NCBI RefSeq assembly: GCF_000974485.1
Contig: NZ_BBOM01000013.1
Coordinates: 62,001 to 126,000 of the forward strand
Length of the DNA: 64,000 bases
Origin: Streptomyces sp. NBRC 109706
GTDB lineage: Bacteria > Actinomycetota > Actinomycetes > Streptomycetales > Streptomycetaceae
Direction: 5' to 3'
Shown: piece by piece, positions 43,424-51,193 of the stretch
Layout: the number at the start of each line of letters is the position of its first letter
Position numbering within the stretch: position 1 is the stretch's first letter
Notes under the pieces: generated by a model
What the model was told of the DNA's origin: nothing
Database searches by the model: none
What the model saw: only the letters and a program-made list of their open reading frames with translations
Made by a program: the position numbers and the translations under genes

Positions 43424-43942
43424 ATGACCGGATTCGGATCGCCGCCCCCCTATCCCCCGCCCCCGCCACCGCCGCCTCGGGCGGCCTTCCCGCAGCAGTT
43501 ACACATCGTCGCCATGGTCGGCGGCATCTGCCTGGTCGTCGGCTCGCTCCTCATCTGGACCAGGGTGGAGGGCCCAACGGTCGAACCCGGCACGCGGTAC
43601 GGCTTCAGGGGCACCTCGGGCGACGGCGTGTGGACCCTGATCCTGGGCGTGCTGATCGTCGGCCTTGCCATCGTCGCCATGGCGGCCAGGAAGCCGGTGC
43701 TCAACGCGATCGCCGGAATACCCGGGCTGTTCGCGACGATCATCGCCCTGATCAACCTGGCCAACCCCGACCGGGTGGCCCGCGCCGACACCGAGAGCGA
43801 GATACCGGTCTCGGACCTGATGTGGGAGCTGGCCATGGCCAACTTCGAGTTCCACAGCGCCCTGGGCATCTTCGTGGTGAGCGCGGGCGCTCTGGCGAGC
43901 GTGATCGCGGGCATTCTCGCCGCGACCAACCTGAGGAACTGA
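43424..43942 (+). CDS. Four-helix membrane protein with proline-rich N-terminus, paralogue A
   Basis: 172 residues. N-terminal Pro-rich MTGFGSPPPYPPPPPPPP, then about four hydrophobic segments (VAMVGGICLVVGSLLIW, WTLILGVLIVGLAIVAM, AIAGIPGLFATIIALI, SALGIFVVSAGALASVIAGILA). Shared features with paralogue B: QQLHIV/QQIHFA near residue 25, ATxE/TRVE after helix 1, and NxxxxDRxARADxESE before helix 4. The function is unknown. No Shine-Dalgarno; the transcript is predicted leaderless. Confidence 0.75.
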   Translation: MTGFGSPPPYPPPPPPPPRAAFPQQLHIVAMVGGICLVVGSLLIWTRVEGPTVEPGTRYGFRGTSGDGVWTLILGVLIVGLAIVAMAARKPVLNAIAGIPGLFATIIALINLANPDRVARADTESEIPVSDLMWELAMANFEFHSALGIFVVSAGALASVIAGILAATNLRN

Positions 43943-44117
43943 CGGGGAACCAACTTCGTTGTGGGGGTGGGAATACCCGGTGGTCAGCGGGGGCATGATG
44001 GGATAGGTCGCGGAATCGGGGCAAACGGAGCGCCCATTCCGGATGGGGAGGCTTTGGCCCCCGGGACACAAGTGCGCAAAGATAAATGGCGCATAAGCGG
44101 TCTATCGGTCAAGTAGC

Positions 44118-44147
44118 TTGCGTGGATTGATCACACCTTCCTACCGT
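44118..44147 (+). promoter_or_regulatory. Promoter of a leaderless gene (44156)
   Basis: TTGCGT (44118-44123), 18-bp spacer, TACCGT (44142-44147), ATG 8 bp further. It is the same arrangement as at 43389-43424. Confidence 0.55.
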
Positions 44148-44155
44148 CTCTCGTT

Positions 44156-44767
44156 ATGAGCGGATACGGACAACCTCAGACGCCTCCCCCGGGCGGCCAG
44201 CAGCCCTACGGGCAGCAGCCTCAGCAGCCCGCGCCTTACGGCCAGCCCCAGCAGCCGGCCCCTTACGGCCAGCCCTCCCCCTACGGCCAGCCCGCCGGCC
44301 CCGCGCCGTCGGCCCTGCCGCAGCAGATCCACTTCGCGGGCATCGCGGGCGGCGTTCTCGCTGCGCTGGGCTCGGTGCTCGCGTGGGCGACGGTCGACGT
44401 CGAAGGAGAATCGGGCAGCGCCAAGGGACTTGAGGGCGACGGTCTCTGGACCCTGCTCCTAGGCATCGCCGTGATCGGCCTCTTCGCGGCCGGCCTGGCC
44501 ACCAAGAAGGTGGTGTTCACTGCCGCCGCCGCGGCGCCCGGGCTGATCGCGCTGATCATCGGGGTGCTCAACTTCGCCGACCTGGACCGGATCGCGCGCG
44601 CGGATCTGGAAAGTGAACCGGAAGCCGCGAACCTCACATCCGAGGAGATCGACTTCATCCTGAATGCGTTCGACTTCTCCGCCGGCGTCGGCCTCTACAT
44701 GGTGCTGGTCGGTGGCCTGCTCGCCCTCGGGGTCGGCGGGTTCGCGGCCACCAAGCTGAAGAAGTAG
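44156..44767 (+). CDS. Four-helix membrane protein with Pro/Gln/Tyr-rich N-terminus, paralogue B
   Basis: 203 residues. The N-terminus carries imperfect repeats of PYGQPQQPA, then the same four-helix core as the gene at 43424 (FAGIAGGVLAALGSVLAW, WTLLLGIAVIGLFAAGLA, FSAGVGLYMVLVGGLLALGVGGFAATKLKK). DLDRIARADLESE matches paralogue A DRVARADTESE. The pair arose by tandem duplication. No function is known; Tyr/Gln/Pro-rich tails may mediate self-association (inference). Confidence 0.78.
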   Translation: MSGYGQPQTPPPGGQQPYGQQPQQPAPYGQPQQPAPYGQPSPYGQPAGPAPSALPQQIHFAGIAGGVLAALGSVLAWATVDVEGESGSAKGLEGDGLWTLLLGIAVIGLFAAGLATKKVVFTAAAAAPGLIALIIGVLNFADLDRIARADLESEPEAANLTSEEIDFILNAFDFSAGVGLYMVLVGGLLALGVGGFAATKLKK

Positions 44768-44877
44768 TTCGGCTGGTTTACTCAAGCAACACAAGCAATA
44801 ACCGGAAGTCACCTGGGACTTGCTTCCCGCTCGGCGTCCGTGAGTCGGTCATCACTCCGTGGTGGCCGACTTTCGCT

Positions 44878-44921
44878 TTCCGTCAGCCTTCCGTCAGCCT
44901 TCCGTCGGTCTTCGGTCGGCG
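44878..44921 (+). repeat. Short 11-bp tandem repeat (four imperfect copies)
   Basis: TTCCGTCAGCC twice (44878-44888, 44889-44899), then TTCCGTCGGTC and TTCGGTCGGCG. It lies upstream of the aldo/keto reductase gene; copies of this kind are slippage-prone and may vary between strains. Confidence 0.65.
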
Positions 44922-44985
44922 CCGCCCGGGCCCGGCGGCGCGGGTCCTTGCTTCGAGCGCACTCCAGGGCGTTTTCTTGGCCAAC

Positions 44986-45984
44986 ATGAAGTACACACAG
45001 CTGGGACGCACGGGACTCAAGGTCAGCAGGTTGGTGCTGGGGACGATGAACTTCGGCCCGCTCACCGACGAGGCGGACAGTCATTCGATCATGGATGCCG
45101 CGCTGGACGCGGGAGTGAACTTCTTCGACACCGCGAACGTTTACGGCTGGGGCGACAACAAGGGCCGTACCGAGGAAATCCTCGGCACCTGGTTCGCGAA
45201 GGGCGGTGACCGCCGCGACAAGGTGGTGTTGGCCACCAAGGTGTACGGCAACATGGCCGGCGACGGTCAGGCGCCGTGGCCCAACCACGACAAGCTGTCG
45301 GCGGTGAACATCCGCCGGGCGGTGGACGCCAGCCTCAAGCGGCTCCAGACGGACCATATCGATCTCTACCAGTTCCACCATGTGGACAGGGACACCCCCT
45401 GGGACGAGATCTGGCAGGCGATCGACGTGCTGGTGCAGCAGGGCAAGATCCTGTACGCCGGGTCGTCCAACTTCGCCGGCTGGCATATCGCGCGCGCCAA
45501 CGAGGCGGCGGTCAGGCGCAGTTCGCTGGGCCTGGTGAGCGAGCAGTGCCTGTACAACCTGGTCGAGCGCAGCGCCGAGATGGAGGTCATCCCGGCCGCC
45601 GAGGGCTATGGCCTGGGCGTGATCCCCTGGTCGCCGCTGCAGGGCGGCCTGCTCGGCGGCGCGATCCGTAAGGAACGGGACGGCGGTGGGTCCAGGAGCA
45701 CCGGCGGCCGGTCCGCCGAGGCGCTGGCCGACCCGACACTCCGCGCCAAGGTGCAGGCGTACGAGGACCTGTTGGAGAAGCACGGCATCGAGCCGGGCGA
45801 CGCGGCGCTGGCCTGGCTGCTGACCCGGCCGGGCGTGACCGGGCCGATCGTCGGCCCGCGTGTCCGCGAGCAGCTGGACTCGGCGCTGCGCGCGGTGGAG
45901 TTGGAGCTGAGCGACGAGATCCTGACCGAACTGGACAGGATCTTCCCGGGCCCCGGCCCGTCGCCGGAGTCCTTCGCCTGGTAA
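44986..45984 (+). CDS. Aldo/keto reductase
   Basis: 332 residues from ATG 44986 (TTG 44977 also in frame). Catalytic tetrad: Asp and Tyr in DTANVYGW, Lys in VVLATKVYG, His in YQFHHVD. NADPH-binding end GPIVGPRVREQLDSALRAVE. Similar to the YhdN/Tas-like AKR group. It reduces aldehydes or ketones; the substrate is unknown. Confidence 0.92.
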   Translation: MKYTQLGRTGLKVSRLVLGTMNFGPLTDEADSHSIMDAALDAGVNFFDTANVYGWGDNKGRTEEILGTWFAKGGDRRDKVVLATKVYGNMAGDGQAPWPNHDKLSAVNIRRAVDASLKRLQTDHIDLYQFHHVDRDTPWDEIWQAIDVLVQQGKILYAGSSNFAGWHIARANEAAVRRSSLGLVSEQCLYNLVERSAEMEVIPAAEGYGLGVIPWSPLQGGLLGGAIRKERDGGGSRSTGGRSAEALADPTLRAKVQAYEDLLEKHGIEPGDAALAWLLTRPGVTGPIVGPRVREQLDSALRAVELELSDEILTELDRIFPGPGPSPESFAW

Positions 45985-46009
45985 AGACGCCGCTGGTGCG
46001 CCGCCGCCC

Positions 46010-46096
46010 TCAGCCGAAGGCGGCGGCGATCGCCACCACGGCGAAGATCAGAACGAGTCCGGCACTGACGATACGAGCACGAGTCTTGGCATCCAC
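46010..46096 (-). CDS. 28-residue single-helix membrane protein
   Basis: GTG 46096 to TGA 46010-46012: basic start VDAKTRARIVSAG followed by a hydrophobic helix LVLIFAVVAIAAAFG. An in-frame GTG at 46105 would add three residues (VEG), and GGAGGGC lies immediately upstream of the first choice. Charge placement predicts the N-terminus inside. Too short for usual gene finders. It sits between the aldo/keto reductase and the RNA phosphodiesterase gene. The function is unknown. Confidence 0.55.
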   Translation of the reverse strand: MDAKTRARIVSAGLVLIFAVVAIAAAFG

Positions 46097-46123
46097 GCCC
46101 TCCACGGTACGCGGGCGCGTTCG

Positions 46124-46684
46124 CTAACCGGTCACCCCGCCCAGTGGCCACTCTCCCAGCGCGGTGTAGCGGGCGCCCTCGGGGAGGGTTTCGCTGTGCA
46201 TGAGGGTCAGCCGGTCCGCCGTCCACGTTCTGCCTCGGAAGTCGGCGAGGGCGGTGAGCCAGGGGGCGAGCTGGAGGCCGGGGCGGGCTCTGGCCAGGGT
46301 GAGGTGGGGGCGGTAGGTGTCCTGGGTGCCGCCGCCGGGGGCGCCGGCGGTGCGGCCGGCCGTCGCGGTGTCGGCGGCCAGCTCGGCCAGCCGGTCAACG
46401 TCCCCCTCGACGCCGGCCCACAGATGCCGGCCGCCGAAGTCGCCGCTGCCGGCGAGCCGCAGCGTCAGCGGGGCGCAGGCCCTGGCCGCGTCGGTGAGCC
46501 CGTCGTGGAGCGTCGGCAGCTGGTGCCCGTCCACCTCGCCGTAGAAGGCGAGGGTGATATGCCAACCGGCCCGGTCCGTCCACCGCAGCCGGTCGCCCTC
46601 GTCGAGGGCGAGCAACGGCTCGACGGCCAGGGCCAGTTCGTCCACCACCTCGGACGGCGGCAGCAGGGCCGCGAAGATTCTCAT
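46124..46684 (-). CDS. thpR: RNA 2',3'-cyclic phosphodiesterase
   Basis: 186 residues from ATG 46684. The two HxTx motifs of the 2H phosphoesterase family are present: HITL near residue 42 and HLTL near residue 130. N-terminus MRIFAALLPP is typical. It hydrolyses 2',3'-cyclic phosphate ends of RNA. It is divergent from the GNAT gene with only 36 bp between starts. Confidence 0.92.
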   Translation of the reverse strand: MRIFAALLPPSEVVDELALAVEPLLALDEGDRLRWTDRAGWHITLAFYGEVDGHQLPTLHDGLTDAARACAPLTLRLAGSGDFGGRHLWAGVEGDVDRLAELAADTATAGRTAGAPGGGTQDTYRPHLTLARARPGLQLAPWLTALADFRGRTWTADRLTLMHSETLPEGARYTALGEWPLGGVTG

Positions 46685-46720
46685 AGCCGGTGATCGTAAG
46701 CCCCGCCTACGATGCGCGGC

Positions 46721-47224
46721 ATGAAGATCAGATCGGGAAGCCCGGCCGATGTGCCGTTGGTGCTGGGGATGTTGGACGGTGCGGTGGAGTGGTTGGTGGG
46801 GCGGGGGTGGACGGGGCAGTGGGGGACGGAGCCGTGGTCGGCGCGGCCCAGGGCGGTGGCGAAGGTCGAGCGGATGGTCGCCGAAGGCGATCCGTGGATC
46901 GCCGAGATCGACGGGGAGCCCGCCGGCACCCTCACGCTCACCGACGGCCCGGGGCCCGAGGTGGCGCCGGCGGACGAGCCCGAGCGGTATGTGCATCTGC
47001 TGGCCACCGATCGCCGGTTCGCCGGCCGGGGTGTCGGCGCCGCGCTGCTGGCGCACGCGGCGGCGGAGACCAGGCGGCAGGGGGTCGATCTGCTGCGCGT
47101 CGACTGCTATGCCGGCTCGGAGGGGCGGCTCGTCGCCTACTACGAGGGCCAGGGGTTCAGCCCGACCGAGACGTTCACGGTGGGCGACTGGCCGGGTCAG
47201 GTGCTGGCGATGCGGGTGGCCTGA
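46721..47224 (+). CDS. GNAT family N-acetyltransferase
   Basis: 167 residues from ATG 46721. TACGAT at 46708-46713 lies 7 bp upstream, so a leaderless start is likely; ATG 46712 is in frame but overlaps that box. The acetyl-CoA motif A is RFAGRGVGAALLAHA with RxxGxG, then DCYAGSEGRLVAYYEGQGF. The substrate is unknown. Confidence 0.88.
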   Translation: MKIRSGSPADVPLVLGMLDGAVEWLVGRGWTGQWGTEPWSARPRAVAKVERMVAEGDPWIAEIDGEPAGTLTLTDGPGPEVAPADEPERYVHLLATDRRFAGRGVGAALLAHAAAETRRQGVDLLRVDCYAGSEGRLVAYYEGQGFSPTETFTVGDWPGQVLAMRVA

Positions 47225-47269
47225 CGAGGGGGCGCGCCCCGGGCGGCGTGCGCCCGGGGCAGGCGTCCC

Positions 47270-48625
47270 TCACGCCGGGCGGACGGCCGCCGCCGCGCCG
47301 GCGGGCGCCGGCTCGACGTCGCGCGGCACCAGGGCCACGCCCCGGCTGCCGGCACGCAGGCTGATCCGCAGCCGCAGCCCGCCGACCCTGGCCAGGATCA
47401 GGGCCACGCCGACGGCGGCGGCCAGGCAGACGGCCGCGCCGCTGATCAGCCCGATCCGGGCGCCGAAGGCGTCGCTGAGCCAGCCGACCAGCGGTCCGCC
47501 GAACGGGGTACCGCCGACGAACACCATCATGAAGAGGCTGATCACCCGGCCCCGCATCGCCGGGTCGCTGCCGAGCTGGATGGTGGAGTTCGCGGTCACC
47601 TGGAACGTCATGCCGGCCAGCCCGATCAGCGGCATCATCAGCGCGAACACCAGGAACGTCGGCGCGGCGGAGGCGATCAGCAGCAGGATCGCGAAGACCG
47701 CGGCGGCGGCGACGGTGAACCGTATCCGGCTGCTGCCGCGGCGCGCGGCCAGCAGCGCGCCGATCACGGATCCGGAGGCCATCATCGAGTTCAGCAGACC
47801 GTAGGTGCCGGCGCCGGAGGCGAAGACCTGGTCGGTGAAGGCGACCAGCCAGATCGCGAAGTTGTAGCCGAAGGTGCCAATGAAGCCGACCAGCACGATC
47901 ATCCAGAGCAGGTCGGGGCGGCCCCCGACATACCGCAGGCCCTCGCGCAGCTGTCCCTTGGCGCGCGGCTGGCGCTCGGCGGGGATCAGCTCGGAGGTGC
48001 GCATCATCAGCAGTCCGACGATGGGCGCGATGAAGGACAGCCCGTTGGCGAGAAACGCCCAGCCGCTGCCCACGGCGGCGATCATCACGCCGGCGACGGC
48101 CGGGCCGATCAGTCGCGCGGACTGGAAGTTCGCGGAGTTCAACGAGACCGCGTTCCGCAGCAGCGCCGGGCCGACCATGTCCGAGACAAACGTCTGCCTG
48201 GCCGGGTTGTCGACGACGGTGACCAGGCCGACGATCAGCGCCAGCGCGTACACGTGGTAGACGTTCACGACGCCGGTGAACGTCAGCGCGGCGAGGGTGA
48301 GGCCGGTCAGGCCCATGGCTATCTGGGTGCCGATGAGCAGCTTGCGCTTGTCGAGCCGGTCGGCGAGTACCCCGCCGTAGAGGCCGAAGAGCAGCATGGG
48401 GAGGAACTGGAGCGCCAGCGTGACGCCGACGGCGGCCGCGGAACCGGTCAGTTCGTGGACCAGCCAGTCCTGGGCGATGCGCTGCATCCAGGTGCCGATG
48501 TTGGATATCGACGAGCCCATGAAGTGGATGCGGTAGTTCCGAACCCGGAACGAGCTGAAGGTGGATACTTTGTCGGTGGCGGTCAGGGATGCGGGTGCGG
48601 AGCCTGCTCCGGTTCCCGGACTCAA
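47270..48625 (-). CDS. MFS transporter
   Basis: 451 residues from TTG 48625, chosen because GAGGAGAG is at good spacing and because upstream residues look non-coding. Twelve hydrophobic helices; the motif-A-like loop GGVLADRLDKRKLL follows helix 2. It belongs to the enterobactin/multidrug exporter-like group (family DUF894/MFS_3). It lies 98 bp downstream of a MarR regulator on the same strand, which probably controls it. Confidence 0.92.
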   Translation of the reverse strand: MSPGTGAGSAPASLTATDKVSTFSSFRVRNYRIHFMGSSISNIGTWMQRIAQDWLVHELTGSAAAVGVTLALQFLPMLLFGLYGGVLADRLDKRKLLIGTQIAMGLTGLTLAALTFTGVVNVYHVYALALIVGLVTVVDNPARQTFVSDMVGPALLRNAVSLNSANFQSARLIGPAVAGVMIAAVGSGWAFLANGLSFIAPIVGLLMMRTSELIPAERQPRAKGQLREGLRYVGGRPDLLWMIVLVGFIGTFGYNFAIWLVAFTDQVFASGAGTYGLLNSMMASGSVIGALLAARRGSSRIRFTVAAAAVFAILLLIASAAPTFLVFALMMPLIGLAGMTFQVTANSTIQLGSDPAMRGRVISLFMMVFVGGTPFGGPLVGWLSDAFGARIGLISGAAVCLAAAVGVALILARVGGLRLRISLRAGSRGVALVPRDVEPAPAGAAAAVRPA

Positions 48626-48723
48626 GGGTGACTCTCCTCTGTACTGTTCCGTACTGGTTGTGCCGTTCTCTGTTTCTTTACTTCTTCGCTTCTCTTGCTT
48701 CTCTGCTGATGGTGCTGCCCGCG

Positions 48724-49164
48724 CTACAGGTGCGCGAGTTTGTGGAGGATGGGGGCGGCGGCACGCAGCGCGGCCCACTCCTCCTCGTCCAGCTCGTCGG
48801 CGAGCCCGGCGAGCCAGGCGTTCCGCTGGGCGCGGCTCGCCGCAAGCATCTCCTCGGCCTGGTCCGTCGCGACCACCAACTTCTGCCGCCGGTCCTCCGG
48901 ATGCGGCTGGAGGGCGACCAGATCCCGGTCCTGCAGCAGCGACAGGATGCGGGTCATCGACGGCGGCTGCACATGCTCCTTGCGGGCCAGCTCCCCCGGG
49001 GTCATCGCCCCGCAGCGGGCGAGGGTGCCCAGGGCGGACAGCTCGGCCAGGCTCAGTGTGCGGTCGACGCTCAGGTGGCGCATGCGCCGGGAGAGCCGTA
49101 GCACTCCCACCCGCAGGGTGTTGACCGCCTCGGCGTCCTCCGGACGATCCATCGCGTGAGGCAT
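48724..49164 (-). CDS. MarR family transcriptional regulator
   Basis: 146 residues from ATG 49164. The winged helix runs from LSLAELSALGTLARCGAMTPGELARKEHVQPPSMTRILSLLQDRDLV to the wing HPEDRRQKLVVATD. It likely represses its own gene and the MFS exporter. An operator-like palindrome overlaps its promoter. Confidence 0.92.
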   Translation of the reverse strand: MPHAMDRPEDAEAVNTLRVGVLRLSRRMRHLSVDRTLSLAELSALGTLARCGAMTPGELARKEHVQPPSMTRILSLLQDRDLVALQPHPEDRRQKLVVATDQAEEMLAASRAQRNAWLAGLADELDEEEWAALRAAAPILHKLAHL

Positions 49165-49183
49165 GAACACCACCGTTCGCTCA

Positions 49184-49228
49184 TTAGCTTGCCTAACGAA
49201 ATATAAGACGATTGGTGGCCCCTGTACA
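49184..49228 (-). promoter_or_regulatory. Promoter and autoregulatory operator of the MarR gene
   Basis: Minus strand: -35 TGTACA (49223-49228), 17-bp spacer, -10 TATATT (49200-49205). The imperfect palindrome TTAGCTTGCCTAA (49184-49196; arms TTAG and CTAA) covers the predicted start site, an ideal place for MarR autorepression. Confidence 0.65.
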
Positions 49229-49343
49229 TTCCTTAGGGCCGAAGTAGTGAGCAACCCCACGAAGCTCACCCGTTTCCCGGCCACGGGTACGCTGAGCCGG
49301 CGGGTCCATCGGGACGGGTTCACGGCACATGGGAGGCGGCGCG

Positions 49344-49625
49344 ATGCGCTGGGGCGATCTGGCGGACGGCAAGCGGGAGGCGCCGGAACCGCTGGAGGGC
49401 AATCCGGTCCGCACGGTGCTGATCGGCACGGTGCTGTGGGCCGCGCTCTTCCTCGTCCAGCTCCCGTTCTACGGCTGGTTCGACGACCACGACCACACCT
49501 GGTGGCTCTGGACCTGCGCGGCCGGCGCCGGCCTCGGCCTCATCGGCCTCTGGTACGTCCGCGCCCGCGACGCCGCCCTCCGCCGGGCCTCGGCGGAAAC
49601 GGAAGCCGGCGCCGGCGACCGCTGA
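49344..49625 (+). CDS. DUF2530 membrane protein
   Basis: 93 residues from ATG 49344 with GGGAGG 8 nt upstream; ATG 49329 lies before this ribosome site and is less likely. Two helices (TVLIGTVLWAALFLVQLPFYGW and WWLWTCAAGAGLGLIGLWYV) separated by the DDHDHT loop, a DUF2530 hallmark. The function is unknown. It marks the end of ordinary chromosomal genes before the accessory block. Confidence 0.85.
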   Translation: MRWGDLADGKREAPEPLEGNPVRTVLIGTVLWAALFLVQLPFYGWFDDHDHTWWLWTCAAGAGLGLIGLWYVRARDAALRRASAETEAGAGDR

Positions 49626-49657
49626 GGCGCGGGACGCCTCAGCGGCGGGCGACGCGA

Positions 49658-49969
49658 TCAGCCGGCGAGGGCGGGCTCGGCCGGCTCGGTAGGTTCGTAG
49701 TCCGGATCGGCCCAGACGAGCCGCGCGGAGATGTCCGGATCCCGCCGGAAGGAGCAGGCCGCCAGCCGGAGCGAGCCGAGACGCAGCCGACGCGCCCCGT
49801 CCACGCTGGTGACCTCCACCTTCCCGTCGTCGAACTGCATCCCCCAGGCCGCCACCCACGCGTCCTCGTTCTCCCGGTACACCTGCATCACGGCGAAGAG
49901 GCGCGGCAGCTGGCATTCGACCAGCCCGCGCAGGCTCTCCTCGAACGTCTCGATCGGCGGTTCCGTCAT
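49658..49969 (-). CDS. Small conserved-looking protein of unknown function
   Basis: 103 residues from ATG 49969 with GGGAGAACG upstream. It is acidic and soluble, with an alpha/beta pattern (LFAVMQVYRENEDAWVAAWGMQF, KVEVTSVDGARRLRLGSL). No domain is recognised. It is divergent from the XRE regulator at 50116. Confidence 0.7.
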   Translation of the reverse strand: MTEPPIETFEESLRGLVECQLPRLFAVMQVYRENEDAWVAAWGMQFDDGKVEVTSVDGARRLRLGSLRLAACSFRRDPDISARLVWADPDYEPTEPAEPALAG

Positions 49970-50016
49970 TTCTCGTTCTCCCTCAGCGAGTTGGAGCTGC
50001 CCACATCATGCTAGGC

Positions 50017-50026
50017 GCTTACGTAA
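50017..50026. promoter_or_regulatory. Palindrome CTTACGTAAG in the divergent promoter region of the XRE gene
   Basis: A 10-bp perfect palindrome flanked by AGGC(G) and CCT, about 90 bp upstream of the XRE regulator start and 48 bp upstream of the divergent small gene. It could be the autoregulatory site of the XRE protein. The AT-richer surroundings mark the edge of the accessory block. Confidence 0.35.
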
Positions 50027-50115
50027 GCCTGAGGTATCACTCGAAAGCGTTAGTTCAATCTGTCGAATGAGGACCTAGGATCGATCTCGAACCGGCGATC
50101 AAGGGGGCGGTACCC

Positions 50116-50982
50116 ATGACCAGTTCTTCGGCCCAGCTGCGGCGGCTCGGCGCGGAGTTGCGCAGGCTGCGCGAGCTCACGGGGCGGACGCAGGGCGATC
50201 TCGGCGCGGTGCTCGGCCGCACCCACGCCAGCCTGGTGAACTGGGAGCGCGGCAAGACCAAGATCAGCAAGTCCGATCTAGCGTACCTACTCGCGGAGTT
50301 GCGGGCCCCGGCCGAGGTGCGTCGGGGCCTGGAGGAGCTGCGCGTCGCGGCCAACCAGGGTCGCTCCCCCTGGGCAACGTACGACCTGCCGGAGTGGATG
50401 CGGCCGTTGGTCAGCTTCGAGGAGGACGCGGTCCGGGTCGAGACCTTCGAGCCGGTGTTGGTCCCGGGCCTGTTGCAGACCGAGGAGTACGCGCGGGCGC
50501 TGCATGAGGCGGGCCATCACAAGGTGGCGCCGGAGTTTGTGGACAAGTGGGTGGCCGCCCGGATGAAGCGACAGGAGCGGCTTACCGGGAAGCGGCCCCT
50601 CAAGCTGCATGCGGTGATCCCGGAGGCGGTGCTGCGCCTGGCCGTCGGCGGGCCCGATGTGCTGCGGCAACAACTCGCCAGGCTGCATGAGGCATCCACG
50701 GCCAGGAACATCACCATCCAGGTGCTGGCGGCGGACCGCAGCGGTTACGGTGGCGCGGCCAGCAATTTCCTGGTGCTGAACTTCGCGGACCCGGGTCTGG
50801 ACCCACCGCTCGCTTGCTTCGACGGCCCGTTGGGCGGCTATATGATCAGCGACGAAGGCGATGTGGCGACCTTCGCGTCGATGTTCAAGGACCTGAGCCG
50901 AATGGCACTCTCCGCGAAGGACTCCACGGAGCTGCTGGCCAAGGCCCTTGCCGAACAACGTGGGAAAGGCTCCACCCCATGA
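50116..50982 (+). CDS. XRE-family regulator with DUF5753 domain
   Basis: 288 residues. N-terminal HTH LRRLRELTGRTQGDLGAVLGRTHASLVNWERGKTKIS at about 14-50, C-terminal DUF5753 (about 95-275; VLVPGLLQTEEYARAL, TIQVLAADRSGYGGAASNFLVLNF, GGYMISDEGDVATF). Streptomyces WhiJ/AbaA-type regulators of this architecture work with a small DUF397 partner to control development and antibiotic synthesis. ATG 50116 has AAGGGGGCGG upstream. Its stop overlaps the DUF397 start. Confidence 0.9.
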   Translation: MTSSSAQLRRLGAELRRLRELTGRTQGDLGAVLGRTHASLVNWERGKTKISKSDLAYLLAELRAPAEVRRGLEELRVAANQGRSPWATYDLPEWMRPLVSFEEDAVRVETFEPVLVPGLLQTEEYARALHEAGHHKVAPEFVDKWVAARMKRQERLTGKRPLKLHAVIPEAVLRLAVGGPDVLRQQLARLHEASTARNITIQVLAADRSGYGGAASNFLVLNFADPGLDPPLACFDGPLGGYMISDEGDVATFASMFKDLSRMALSAKDSTELLAKALAEQRGKGSTP

Positions 50983-51167
50983 CCGAGTCCCCCAACTCCC
51001 CCTGGCGCACCTCCTCCTACAGCAATGCGGGCGGCAACTGCGTACAGATCGCCCACCTCACCGAGAACACCGTCGCCATCCGCGACAGCAAGGCCCCGGG
51101 CTCCGGAACCCTCCGCTTCACCCCGACCCAGCTCACGGCGTGGCTGGAGAGCATCAAGCGCGGGTAA
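50979..51167 (+). CDS. DUF397 protein, partner of the XRE regulator
   Basis: 62 residues; ATG overlaps the XRE stop as ATGA. The sequence (SPWRTSSYSNAGGNCVQIA, VAIRDSK, LRFTPTQLTAWLESIK) is a textbook DUF397. These proteins modulate the paired DUF5753 regulator. The next gene starts 26 bp downstream, so the pair may be co-transcribed with the accessory cassette. Confidence 0.92.
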   Translation: MTESPNSPWRTSSYSNAGGNCVQIAHLTENTVAIRDSKAPGSGTLRFTPTQLTAWLESIKRG

Positions 51168-51193
51168 TCGGCTCTACAGTCGCAAAGGGCACA

